Shown in pieces: positions 1 through 6,247 of a stretch of 7,018 nucleotides of DNA (position 1 is its first letter; every line of letters begins with the position of its first letter). A program made the position numbers and the translations under genes. Under the pieces are notes generated by a model. The model worked only from the letters and a program-made list of their open reading frames with translations, did not search any database and had not been told where the DNA came from. The DNA is from Planctomicrobium sp. (GTDB lineage: Bacteria > Planctomycetota > Planctomycetia > Planctomycetales > Planctomycetaceae), in assembly GCA_029259835.1 (NCBI GenBank), contig JAJDEL010000478.1:1-7018 (forward strand), given 5' to 3'.

Positions 1-1
1 A

Positions 2-1204
2 TTGAGTGGTGGGATTCCTGACGAGGAATTGCTGAATCGATACGGACTGACACTTTCATGGTGGCAGCGAGCGGTCATTGATGGAGGACGAGATTCGGTT
101 TTACATTTGACGGCGGATGAGCAGAACCTTTACATCCAATCGACTGCCGGAATCATTACCACTTTCAACGGGGAGTCTGGTCGCCAATTATGGTCAGGGT
201 TGGTCGGCGCTCCTGATCAGCGAGGTTACCCAGCAACTTCGAACGACGAGGAACTTCTGGTCTCCGCAGGAATGCAAATCTATTCCTTCAATAAGGATAC
301 CGGAGAATTGATCTGGCAACTCAGAGCGCCGGAGCATCCTTCAACCTCCCCTTCTGTGAACGATGACCAAATCGCCATCGGCGCAATCGATGGGAGTGTC
401 TTCACTTTTGATATTCACAAAGTACGTGAATTACATGAAGAACGTATGTTGCCGAAGTGGTCTCACCTGGCAAAACAGTGGCGATTTAAAACACCTTCCA
501 GTGTCGTCTCCCCTCCAATTTTCTCTGGAACTACGATTGTGTTTGCGAGTGAGCACGGGATTGTTTATGGGACCTCAAGTAAAAACAAAAAATTCAAATT
601 TCAATTTGAATCAGACGCAAAAATTCATACACCCTTGGGAAGTTCGCGCGAATACATTTTGGTCACGGATGATGATTCAAGGATGTACTGCCTGAACAAA
701 GAAACCGGTCGCATTCGCTGGACGTTCTCAAGTGGTGCTCCAATGAAGAAGAAACCAAACGTCATTGGTCAACAAGTTTTTGTGTCTCCAGACCGTGAAG
801 GTTTGTCGTCTTTGTCCATTGTGAGTGGTCGAGTCATGTGGAACTACCCCAGAGCACGTGAATTTCTGTCTGCAAGTGAGACTCGGGTTTATGCTTCAGA
901 CGTAAGTGGAAATCTCCTGATTCTGGAACGAGAAAGTGGTAACCTTATCGGGCGAATTCCACTCAGGCAGTTCACCAAGCGTGTCAAAAACGAACGGACC
1001 GATCGTATTTATGTCGCAGATCAATCAGGGTTGGTCCTGGGTATTCGCGAACAGAACTCCGAGTTCCCGGCATTTCACCTGTATCCTGAACGGCGTCCAA
1101 TTCTGCCTCTGTTCGGACCAGAAGAGGGTGAAGAATTACCAATGGACTCGGCAGACGAAAACGCTGCCCCAGCGGTTGAAGCCGAGAGTACCGACAACAA
1201 TTGA
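2..1204 (+). CDS. PQQ/BamB-like beta-propeller repeat protein (5'-truncated by window edge)
   Basis: The 400 visible codons end at a TGA. The frame is open to the left edge and its first codon, TTG, has no visible ribosome-binding site, so the true start and probable signal peptide lie outside the window. Propeller blade signatures of the form 'aromatic/Leu-x-x-x-x-G-x-x-x-W' recur: ITTFNGESGRQLW (about 52-64), YSFNKDTGELIW (94-105), YCLNKETGRIRW (229-240), LSIVSGRVMW (271-280) and LLILERESGNLIG (305-317). Weaker blades lie near 130-160, 180-201 and 335-349, giving roughly seven or eight blades, as in BamB and quinoprotein folds. Blade 3 carries a charged helical insertion (about 140-158). 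The tail (373-400) is acidic, low in complexity and probably disordered. No catalytic residues for a PQQ dehydrogenase are evident, so a scaffold or binding role is more likely than an enzymatic one (inference). The gene is convergent with the DUF1501 gene and is probably a separate transcription unit. The fold call is firm; the function is unknown. Confidence 0.85.
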   Translation: MSGGIPDEELLNRYGLTLSWWQRAVIDGGRDSVLHLTADEQNLYIQSTAGIITTFNGESGRQLWSGLVGAPDQRGYPATSNDEELLVSAGMQIYSFNKDTGELIWQLRAPEHPSTSPSVNDDQIAIGAIDGSVFTFDIHKVRELHEERMLPKWSHLAKQWRFKTPSSVVSPPIFSGTTIVFASEHGIVYGTSSKNKKFKFQFESDAKIHTPLGSSREYILVTDDDSRMYCLNKETGRIRWTFSSGAPMKKKPNVIGQQVFVSPDREGLSSLSIVSGRVMWNYPRAREFLSASETRVYASDVSGNLLILERESGNLIGRIPLRQFTKRVKNERTDRIYVADQSGLVLGIREQNSEFPAFHLYPERRPILPLFGPEEGEELPMDSADENAAPAVEAESTDNN

Positions 1205-1245
1205 ACTCCGTTTTTGCTCTCTCATTTCCTGGGGCGAAGCCAGCG

Positions 1246-2700
1246 CTATGACAGAATGTCATTGACCACGTTTCCATGCACATCGGTGAGTCGGAACTGC
1301 CGACCCTGAAATTTGTACGTCAGTTTCTCGTGATTGATTCCCATCTGGTGTAGCCACGTTGCCTGCAAATCGTGGACATGAACCTTCTGCTCTACGGCAT
1401 TGATTCCCAGATCATCTGAAGCGCCGTAAGTGATTCCAGGCTTAATCCCGCCACCTGCCATCCAAATCGTGAACGCATACGGATGGTGATCGCGCCCCCA
1501 GCGGACACGATTAGAGATGTCTCCCTGAATGAAGGGGGTCCTCCCAAATTCGCCTCCCCAAATGACAAGAGTTTCATCCAGCAGACCGAGTCGGTCGAGA
1601 TCTTGCACGAGGGCAGCACTCGCCTGGTCGGTATCACGACATTGATTGTACAACTCTGTCGTTATTGAATTGTGCTGATCCCAGCCTGCGTGCATCAGTT
1701 GCACACAACGGGTTCCACGCTCAACAAGTCTTCGTGCGAGTAGGCAATTGTGTGCGAACGTTCCGGGTTCATGAACACCGTCACCGTACATTTTCAAAGT
1801 TTGCTGAGTCTCACCGGAGAGGTCAGTCAGTTCGGGAACGCTAGATTGCATCTTGAATGCCATCTCGTACTGTGAAATCCGAGTCGCAATTTCCGGGTCA
1901 CCGAATTCTTGAAGTTTCAGCTGGTTGATTCTGGAGATATCTTCCAACCAACCCCGCCGCATTTCTCTTGAAATACCATTTGGGTTAGAAATATAAAGAA
2001 CCGGATCGCCGCTACCACGAAACTTTACTCCTTGATATTTTGATGGAAGAAATCCGCTGCCCCAGTAGAAGTCGTAAAAGATCTGCCCGCACGAGGTTCC
2101 TTTGCTGATCGATGTCATTACGACGAACGATGGCAAACTGTCACTCTCTGCCCCGAGTCCATAAGTCAGCCAGGCACCAAGTGTCGGACGCCCAGGGAGT
2201 TCCGCACCGCTGAGCAAGAACTGAATTGCTGGCGCGTGATTCACGGCATCGGTGTGCATGCTTTTCACGAAACACAACTTGTCTGCGACTTGAGCAATGT
2301 GCGGAAGAAAGTCACTCACCCAGGCTCCGCTTTCTCCATGTTGCTTGAACGGCTCGACAGGAGCGAGCATCAGTTTCCCATCCGCTTTGCCAGTCATTGT
2401 GCTGAATCGTTTACCTTCCGCGTAACCATCTGGAAGGGGCTTGCCATGCAATTCCTGAAGCTTGGGCTTATAGTCGAAGAGATCAACGTGCGTCGGCGCC
2501 CCATTTTGAAACAGGTAAATAATTCGCTTCGCCTTCGGCGCAATATGTGGAAGCGATGGCAGACCACCCAATGATTCGGAGGATGCAAAACCATCACGTT
2601 CAAGAAGTGATGCCAACGCAACGGTTCCTATCCCGGTTGCCGTTTTCCCGAAGAACTCACGACGAGTGACGTGCTGTCGGTTTTGATAAAGTGGGTCCAT
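1246..2700 (-). CDS. DUF1501 family protein with twin-arginine signal
   Basis: The protein has 484 residues, a normal length for the family (Pfam PF07394). The N-terminus carries a Tat motif, TRREFFGK (12-19), followed by a short hydrophobic stretch (about 21-32), so it should be exported folded, either free or anchored. DUF1501 proteins are distantly related to the alkaline phosphatase/sulfatase superfamily. Visible family-type motifs are NGAPTHVDLFD (66-76), the HAGWDQH segment (337-343), WGGEFGRTP (381-389) and GRDHHPYAF (402-410). Their Asp/His/Glu residues are candidate metal ligands (inference). The classical sulfatase CxPxR signature is absent. The ATG at 2700 is chosen because it puts the Tat motif at the expected position and has a GAGG about 10 bases upstream. 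The gene lies 74 bases downstream of the PSD1 gene on the same strand, a very common planctomycete pairing that implies co-transcription. Its stop is TAG. The family call is firm; the biochemical activity is not established. Confidence 0.93.
   Translation of the reverse strand: MDPLYQNRQHVTRREFFGKTATGIGTVALASLLERDGFASSESLGGLPSLPHIAPKAKRIIYLFQNGAPTHVDLFDYKPKLQELHGKPLPDGYAEGKRFSTMTGKADGKLMLAPVEPFKQHGESGAWVSDFLPHIAQVADKLCFVKSMHTDAVNHAPAIQFLLSGAELPGRPTLGAWLTYGLGAESDSLPSFVVMTSISKGTSCGQIFYDFYWGSGFLPSKYQGVKFRGSGDPVLYISNPNGISREMRRGWLEDISRINQLKLQEFGDPEIATRISQYEMAFKMQSSVPELTDLSGETQQTLKMYGDGVHEPGTFAHNCLLARRLVERGTRCVQLMHAGWDQHNSITTELYNQCRDTDQASAALVQDLDRLGLLDETLVIWGGEFGRTPFIQGDISNRVRWGRDHHPYAFTIWMAGGGIKPGITYGASDDLGINAVEQKVHVHDLQATWLHQMGINHEKLTYKFQGRQFRLTDVHGNVVNDILS
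1248..1262. other. Short perfect inverted repeat at convergent gene ends
   Basis: ATGACA and TGTCAT form a 6-bp perfect stem around a GAA loop. It overlaps the last codons of the minus-strand DUF1501 gene and lies about 44 bases past the plus-strand stop at 1204. A weaker bulged stem (CTGG/CCAG, 1229-1243) lies beside it. Neither is followed by a T-run on either strand, so a classical intrinsic terminator is not supported. It may still help separate the converging transcripts, but chance is a realistic alternative. Confidence 0.2.
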
Positions 2701-2709
2701 TGTGGATTC

Positions 2710-2721
2710 GCCTCTTCAGGC
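2710..2721 (-). promoter_or_regulatory. DUF1501 ribosome-binding region inside a small hairpin
   Basis: Read on the minus strand, GCCT-GAAG-AGGC forms a 4-bp G+C-rich stem with a tetraloop. The only Shine-Dalgarno-like string before the DUF1501 ATG, GAGG (2714 to 2711), lies in the loop edge and 3' arm. The spacing to the ATG is 10 bases, on the long side. Partial masking of the ribosome site, or coupling to translation of the upstream PSD1 gene, is possible, but a 4-bp stem is weak evidence. Confidence 0.25.
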
Positions 2722-2774
2722 TTCGAGTTGAAATTGAAGATCACTCAGTTTTCGAGTCAGCTATTGTGATTGCC

Positions 2775-5700
2775 TTACTCTTTCGTCAACGCTTCATCGA
2801 AGTTGAAAATCGCCAGGCACAGGGAAGTCCAACTCGCATGTTCAATCAGATCCAGGGATTCATCTCGCTTTGATTCTCCCAGAGAGAGGAGTTCTTTGGC
2901 GTAATCTTGATTCACCTGATATTGAGATTCTGAACGTTTGATACCGCCGAGTAAAATTTTCTGTTCGGCATCACTTGAGTTGCGCGAGAGGACTCGCTGA
3001 AAAATGAAATTCAGTCGACCTTGGTCTGATTTGACCTCGACTTTCAGAGCTTGTTTAGCGAGTACCCGTGCAGCTTCTACGTAAGTCACATCGTTGAATG
3101 TTCGCAATGCGTGTAGCGGCGTGTTCGTTCGGAATGCTTTGACGGTACACGTCTGACGTGTCGCGTTATCGAAGAAGATTGTCGGTCCGATAATGCGCCT
3201 CCAAAAGACGTACAAGCTGCGGCGATAAAGATCCTCTCCATGATTCTGTAAATATTTCTTTTTGCCAAACGTCGCTTCTTCCCAAATCCCAGGGGGTTGG
3301 TAAACATTCACAGACGGTCCGCCAGATTTCTTTGTGAGAAGTCCACTGACCGCTAATGCCTGATCGCGGATCATCCATGAAGGAAGTCGGTAGCGCGGGG
3401 CACGTGCTAACAGACGATTCACAGGGTCGCGTTCAACTAACTCTGGGGTCACTTTGGACGATTGTCGGTAAGTGTGACTCATTACCATTTGTTTGATGAG
3501 ATGTTTGACGTCCCAGCCAGAATCACGAAAATCGGCAGCAAGCCAATTCAGTAAATCCTTATGGACCGGAATTTCCCCTTGAACTCCGAAATCGTTCGTT
3601 GTTTTGACCAATCCGATCCCAAAAACTTGCTGCCAGAATCGGTTCACGACGACTCGTGCTGTCAACGGATTTTCATCCGAGACAATCCACTTTGCTAATC
3701 CAAGTCGATTTCTGGAAGTCTCTTCAGCAAGCCGCGGGAGACTCTCCGGGACCGCCGCCAATACTTCTTCACCAGGAGCTGTGTAGAGTCCTCGATTGAG
3801 CATGAAAGACTGTCGTGGTTCCTTGAGATCCTCCATGACCATGACCTTCGCGACTTTCCCACGTGCCGAGTTCAACCGATTCTCCGCGCCCTTCACTGTC
3901 TCGGAGAGTTTTACAAATTCTGCGTCTTTTGCTTGATATGCATCGCGGATCGTTTTCTTCTGCTCATCATTACGTTTTTCAATGGGAGTCAAAAGAGCTA
4001 ATTGCAGTGCTTCATTCTTGTCCTCTTTCAATTTCGGATTGGGCAAACTCGTTACGGACAAACGAAATCGGCCAAGGTTATGATTGACGTGTGGGGAATC
4101 GTGATGCAGAACAATTCTCAGTTCACTCTCAGCAGTGAAACTGACAGGCTGAGCAAACCGAAACAGGGCTGCATGGTCTCGATCAAACGGCTTGCCTTCA
4201 TAGACCGCCCAGCCTGACTTTGAATCGTCATCAAACGCGTTTGTTATTTTGAGGTTACCTTGTTCAAATGTTGCATCTGCTGATGCAATTTTAATCGGTT
4301 CATCTTTGCCGTTACCGAGATGGAAGACGTCGACCTCAGTTAAGACAAAATTGCCACTGTTTGAACGAGCCAATCCGCCTTTGAAATGCGATTCGTGTCG
4401 CAGAGCATCAAGCCGCAATCCAGTGATGAGTCCTGCTGGCACCTTGGTCGTTATCGAGTACGTATCGTTTGCGGGATTTGGGCCGGTGGCGAAAATTGAA
4501 AGATCATCCAGTTGCTCCAACTGCTGATGTTCAGCTGACAGCGAACTCGCTACGAGGCTGGTCCAGATGGTCGACTCTTTGAGCGTCTCGAATTTTTCCT
4601 GTTCCCATTCCGCTTGTTTTTTTGCCAGCAGTTGAACACGGGCGTTCAGCGCTTCTCGGGAGACCTGCAATTCAGACTCGAAGTTTGAAATTTGTTGAGT
4701 CTGTTCGGGAGTCGGTGAGGCGAGAATCGGTTTTGTCTGTGGGTCACGACCGGCACCTGTTACTGGTGTTTGATTAAAGAACGCAAAGAGGCTGTAGTAG
4801 TCTTTTTGCAAAAGTGCATCGAACTTATGGTCGTGGCAGCGACAGCAATTGAACGTCAAGCCGAGCCATAGAGTTCCGGTCGTCTCCGCCATATCCATAA
4901 CGTAATCGACTCGGTTCTCTTCGGCGATGCGTCCTCCTTCGCCATTGATCATATGGTTGCGGCAAAATCCGGTCGCGAGTTTCTGTTCATACGTTGCATC
5001 TGGAAGCAAATCCCCTGCAAGTTGCGAAATTGTGAACTCGTCATAGGGCATGTTGTTATTGAAAGCACCAACGACCCAGTCGCGCCACGGCCACATCGTT
5101 CGCTCTCCGTCCCCTTGATAGCCATTCGTGTCGGCATAGCGCGCCGCGTCGAGCCAGTCCCATGCCATCCTTTCGCCGTACGCCGGAGAGGCAAGAAGTC
5201 TGTCAACCAGTTTTTCGTATGCACCCTCAGAATCATCCGCAAGAAACGCTGCGACTTCATCCGGTGTCGGAGGGAGTCCAGTTAAGTCGAGCGTGACTCG
5301 TCGAATCAATGTCGACTTTACCGCTTCCGGAGGAGGTTGGAGTTTTTCACTCACAAGTTTTCGTCTAATAAATGCATCAACTGGATTATGAATCGGTAGT
5401 GCTGCCGTCCCGGTCACCTTAGGGATTTCAGGAGAGACAATCGGCGTCCACGACCAGTGCTGCCCCCAGTCGGCTCCTTGATCAATCCAATCTCCGAGCA
5501 ACTTGATTTGCTTTGCCGACAAAATTCGATTCGAATCCACCGGAGGCATTCTCAGATCTTCATCTGTCGTACTGACTCTTAAAAAGAGTTCGCTTTTCTG
5601 TCGGTCTCCAGCTTTAATCGCCTCCAATGCTCCAGCGTGTTCATCTAATCGTAAATCTGCTTGCCGCTGCTCTGCATCAGGTCCGTGACAATGAAAACAG

Positions 5701-5810
5701 TTTTCTGAAAGAATCGGACGAATGTCCCGATTGAAATCAATCTTCTCTGCAGAGAGACTAACAGGAACACTCACGAACAAGATGAACAATGAGAAAGAAA
5801 ACCAACGCAT
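2775..5810 (-). CDS. PSCyt1-DUF1549-DUF1553 (PSD1) cytochrome-like exported protein
   Basis: The protein has 1011 residues. In order: a Sec signal peptide (1 to about 21, MRWFSFSLFILFVSVPVSLS then A), and a planctomycete cytochrome c domain (PSCyt1, about 25-112) with haem-binding CFHCH (38-42) and a candidate axial Met in RMPP (87-90). DUF1549/PSCyt2 (about 142-350) includes LDLTGLPPTPDEV and a second CxxCH, CCRCH (322-326). Next come a probable coiled coil (370-412), a beta-rich insert resembling a galactose-binding or jelly-roll module (about 415-590), a second helical segment (600-655) and DUF1553/PSD1 (about 695-960) with NRFWQQVFGIGLV and RTNTPLHAL. The ATG at 5810 follows AGGAA (5821 to 5817) by 6 bases and gives a clean signal peptide. 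The protein is expected to be periplasmic or surface-located. It is probably first in an operon with the DUF1501 gene. A redox or polymer-associated role is often proposed for the family but is unproven. The gene is intact, ending in TAA. Confidence 0.95.
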   Translation of the reverse strand: MRWFSFSLFILFVSVPVSLSAEKIDFNRDIRPILSENCFHCHGPDAEQRQADLRLDEHAGALEAIKAGDRQKSELFLRVSTTDEDLRMPPVDSNRILSAKQIKLLGDWIDQGADWGQHWSWTPIVSPEIPKVTGTAALPIHNPVDAFIRRKLVSEKLQPPPEAVKSTLIRRVTLDLTGLPPTPDEVAAFLADDSEGAYEKLVDRLLASPAYGERMAWDWLDAARYADTNGYQGDGERTMWPWRDWVVGAFNNNMPYDEFTISQLAGDLLPDATYEQKLATGFCRNHMINGEGGRIAEENRVDYVMDMAETTGTLWLGLTFNCCRCHDHKFDALLQKDYYSLFAFFNQTPVTGAGRDPQTKPILASPTPEQTQQISNFESELQVSREALNARVQLLAKKQAEWEQEKFETLKESTIWTSLVASSLSAEHQQLEQLDDLSIFATGPNPANDTYSITTKVPAGLITGLRLDALRHESHFKGGLARSNSGNFVLTEVDVFHLGNGKDEPIKIASADATFEQGNLKITNAFDDDSKSGWAVYEGKPFDRDHAALFRFAQPVSFTAESELRIVLHHDSPHVNHNLGRFRLSVTSLPNPKLKEDKNEALQLALLTPIEKRNDEQKKTIRDAYQAKDAEFVKLSETVKGAENRLNSARGKVAKVMVMEDLKEPRQSFMLNRGLYTAPGEEVLAAVPESLPRLAEETSRNRLGLAKWIVSDENPLTARVVVNRFWQQVFGIGLVKTTNDFGVQGEIPVHKDLLNWLAADFRDSGWDVKHLIKQMVMSHTYRQSSKVTPELVERDPVNRLLARAPRYRLPSWMIRDQALAVSGLLTKKSGGPSVNVYQPPGIWEEATFGKKKYLQNHGEDLYRRSLYVFWRRIIGPTIFFDNATRQTCTVKAFRTNTPLHALRTFNDVTYVEAARVLAKQALKVEVKSDQGRLNFIFQRVLSRNSSDAEQKILLGGIKRSESQYQVNQDYAKELLSLGESKRDESLDLIEHASWTSLCLAIFNFDEALTKE

Positions 5811-5836
5811 CTTGATTTCCTGAGGAGTGAGTATTT

Positions 5837-5870
5837 AAATTGGTGGGATCACTGAATCAAATCGGTGGGA
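5837..5870. repeat. 12-base direct repeat, 22-base period, upstream of PSD1 gene
   Basis: AAATTGGTGGGA (5837-5848) and AAATCGGTGGGA (5859-5870) match at 11 of 12 positions with a start-to-start distance of 22 bases, close to two helical turns. The pair ends 27 bases upstream of the PSD1 start codon and overlaps the candidate -35/-10 region. That position and phasing suit a dimeric or tandem-binding transcription factor (inference). An ATTTAAAT palindrome (5833-5840) overlaps the first copy. A local duplication without function is the alternative. Confidence 0.5.
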
Positions 5871-6132
5871 CGCCGCTTATTGTATCACACATGAGTTCGC
5901 GAGACGAAGTGGAATTTTTTCATTGACCCGTTGCAGATGTAAAAAATAAAGAGTGAGCAATTCATATTCTTTCTGAAACCATCTCGAAGGGATACTCAGT
6001 GTGTGTTGGTGCTTTGACATGAGCATGAAATCAAAGGAAGAATTCGTCAAAGAACACTCATTCTCATAAATGGTGTTCAGTGGCCAAAAGATGAATGTCG
6101 CACGCGATAAACAGACTCGAGAGCCGACTCCC

Positions 6133-6190
6133 TTCTTGAAGTGATACGAACTTATTACTGTATCAGTCGCTGTAGTGCCGTCTTCAAGAA
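6133..6190. repeat. Nested inverted repeats, possible structured leader of the downstream gene
   Basis: TTCTTGAAG (6133-6141) is the exact reverse complement of CTTCAAGAA (6182-6190), giving a 9-bp outer stem. Directly adjoining its 5' arm, TGATAC (6142-6147) pairs with GTATCA (6160-6165) around a 12-base loop. The two stems could stack on the 5' side, leaving 16 unpaired bases (6166-6181) on the 3' side. The element ends 57 bases before the start codon at 6248. It could be a folded 5' leader or an operator. No known riboswitch class is recognised, and there is no T-run after it. Confidence 0.4.
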
Positions 6191-6236
6191 AGGCGACGAA
6201 GTAGATTGCAACTGATTTTAAAGGCCATTTCTGGTC

Positions 6237-6241
6237 AGGAG
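6237..6241 (+). promoter_or_regulatory. Shine-Dalgarno site fixing the start of the glycosidase-like gene
   Basis: AGGAG lies 6 bases before the ATG at 6248. The next in-frame ATG, at 6260, would be 18 bases from this site and has no site of its own, so 6248 is preferred. Confidence 0.7.
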
Positions 6242-6247
6242 TATTCG

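Larger units (their letters stand above)
5811..6247. other. Divergent intergenic region between PSD1 and glycosidase-like genes
   Basis: This 437-base gap separates two divergently read genes and should hold both promoters. On the minus side, TTGATT (5860 to 5855) and TTAAAT (5838 to 5833), 16 bases apart, form a weak sigma-70-like pair before PSD1; the leader would be very short. On the plus side, TTGACC (5923-5928) and AATAAA (5945-5950) form another weak pair that would leave a leader of about 290 bases. The gap also contains a direct repeat (5837-5870) and nested inverted repeats (6133-6190), listed separately. A 148-codon minus-strand reading frame (5877-6323) crosses it. That frame runs into the signal-peptide region of the plus-strand gene, has no recognisable motif and is probably not a gene. 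No tRNA or known riboswitch is recognised. Confidence 0.6.

Noticed and set aside
2..4. TTG at the left edge as the true start of the propeller gene
   Set aside because: No upstream sequence or ribosome site is visible and the protein would lack its expected signal peptide; the frame almost certainly continues leftwards.
1229..1262. Intrinsic terminator between the convergent genes
   Set aside because: Short stems exist but no T-run follows on either strand.
936..1283. Overlapping 99- to 109-codon frames on both strands near the convergent gene ends
   Set aside because: They are out of frame with, or antisense to, the propeller gene, whose blade motifs continue to about residue 349 and whose tail ends at a normal stop.
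2236..2574. 112-codon plus-strand open frame
   Set aside because: It is antisense to the conserved DUF1501 coding sequence and has no recognisable domain.
4953..5285. 110-codon plus-strand open frame
   Set aside because: It lies wholly inside the well-supported PSD1 gene on the opposite strand and its translation shows no family motif.
6019..6069. Tiny plus-strand frame beginning MSMKSKEEF in the intergenic region
   Set aside because: It has only 16 codons and no clear ribosome site; indistinguishable from chance.
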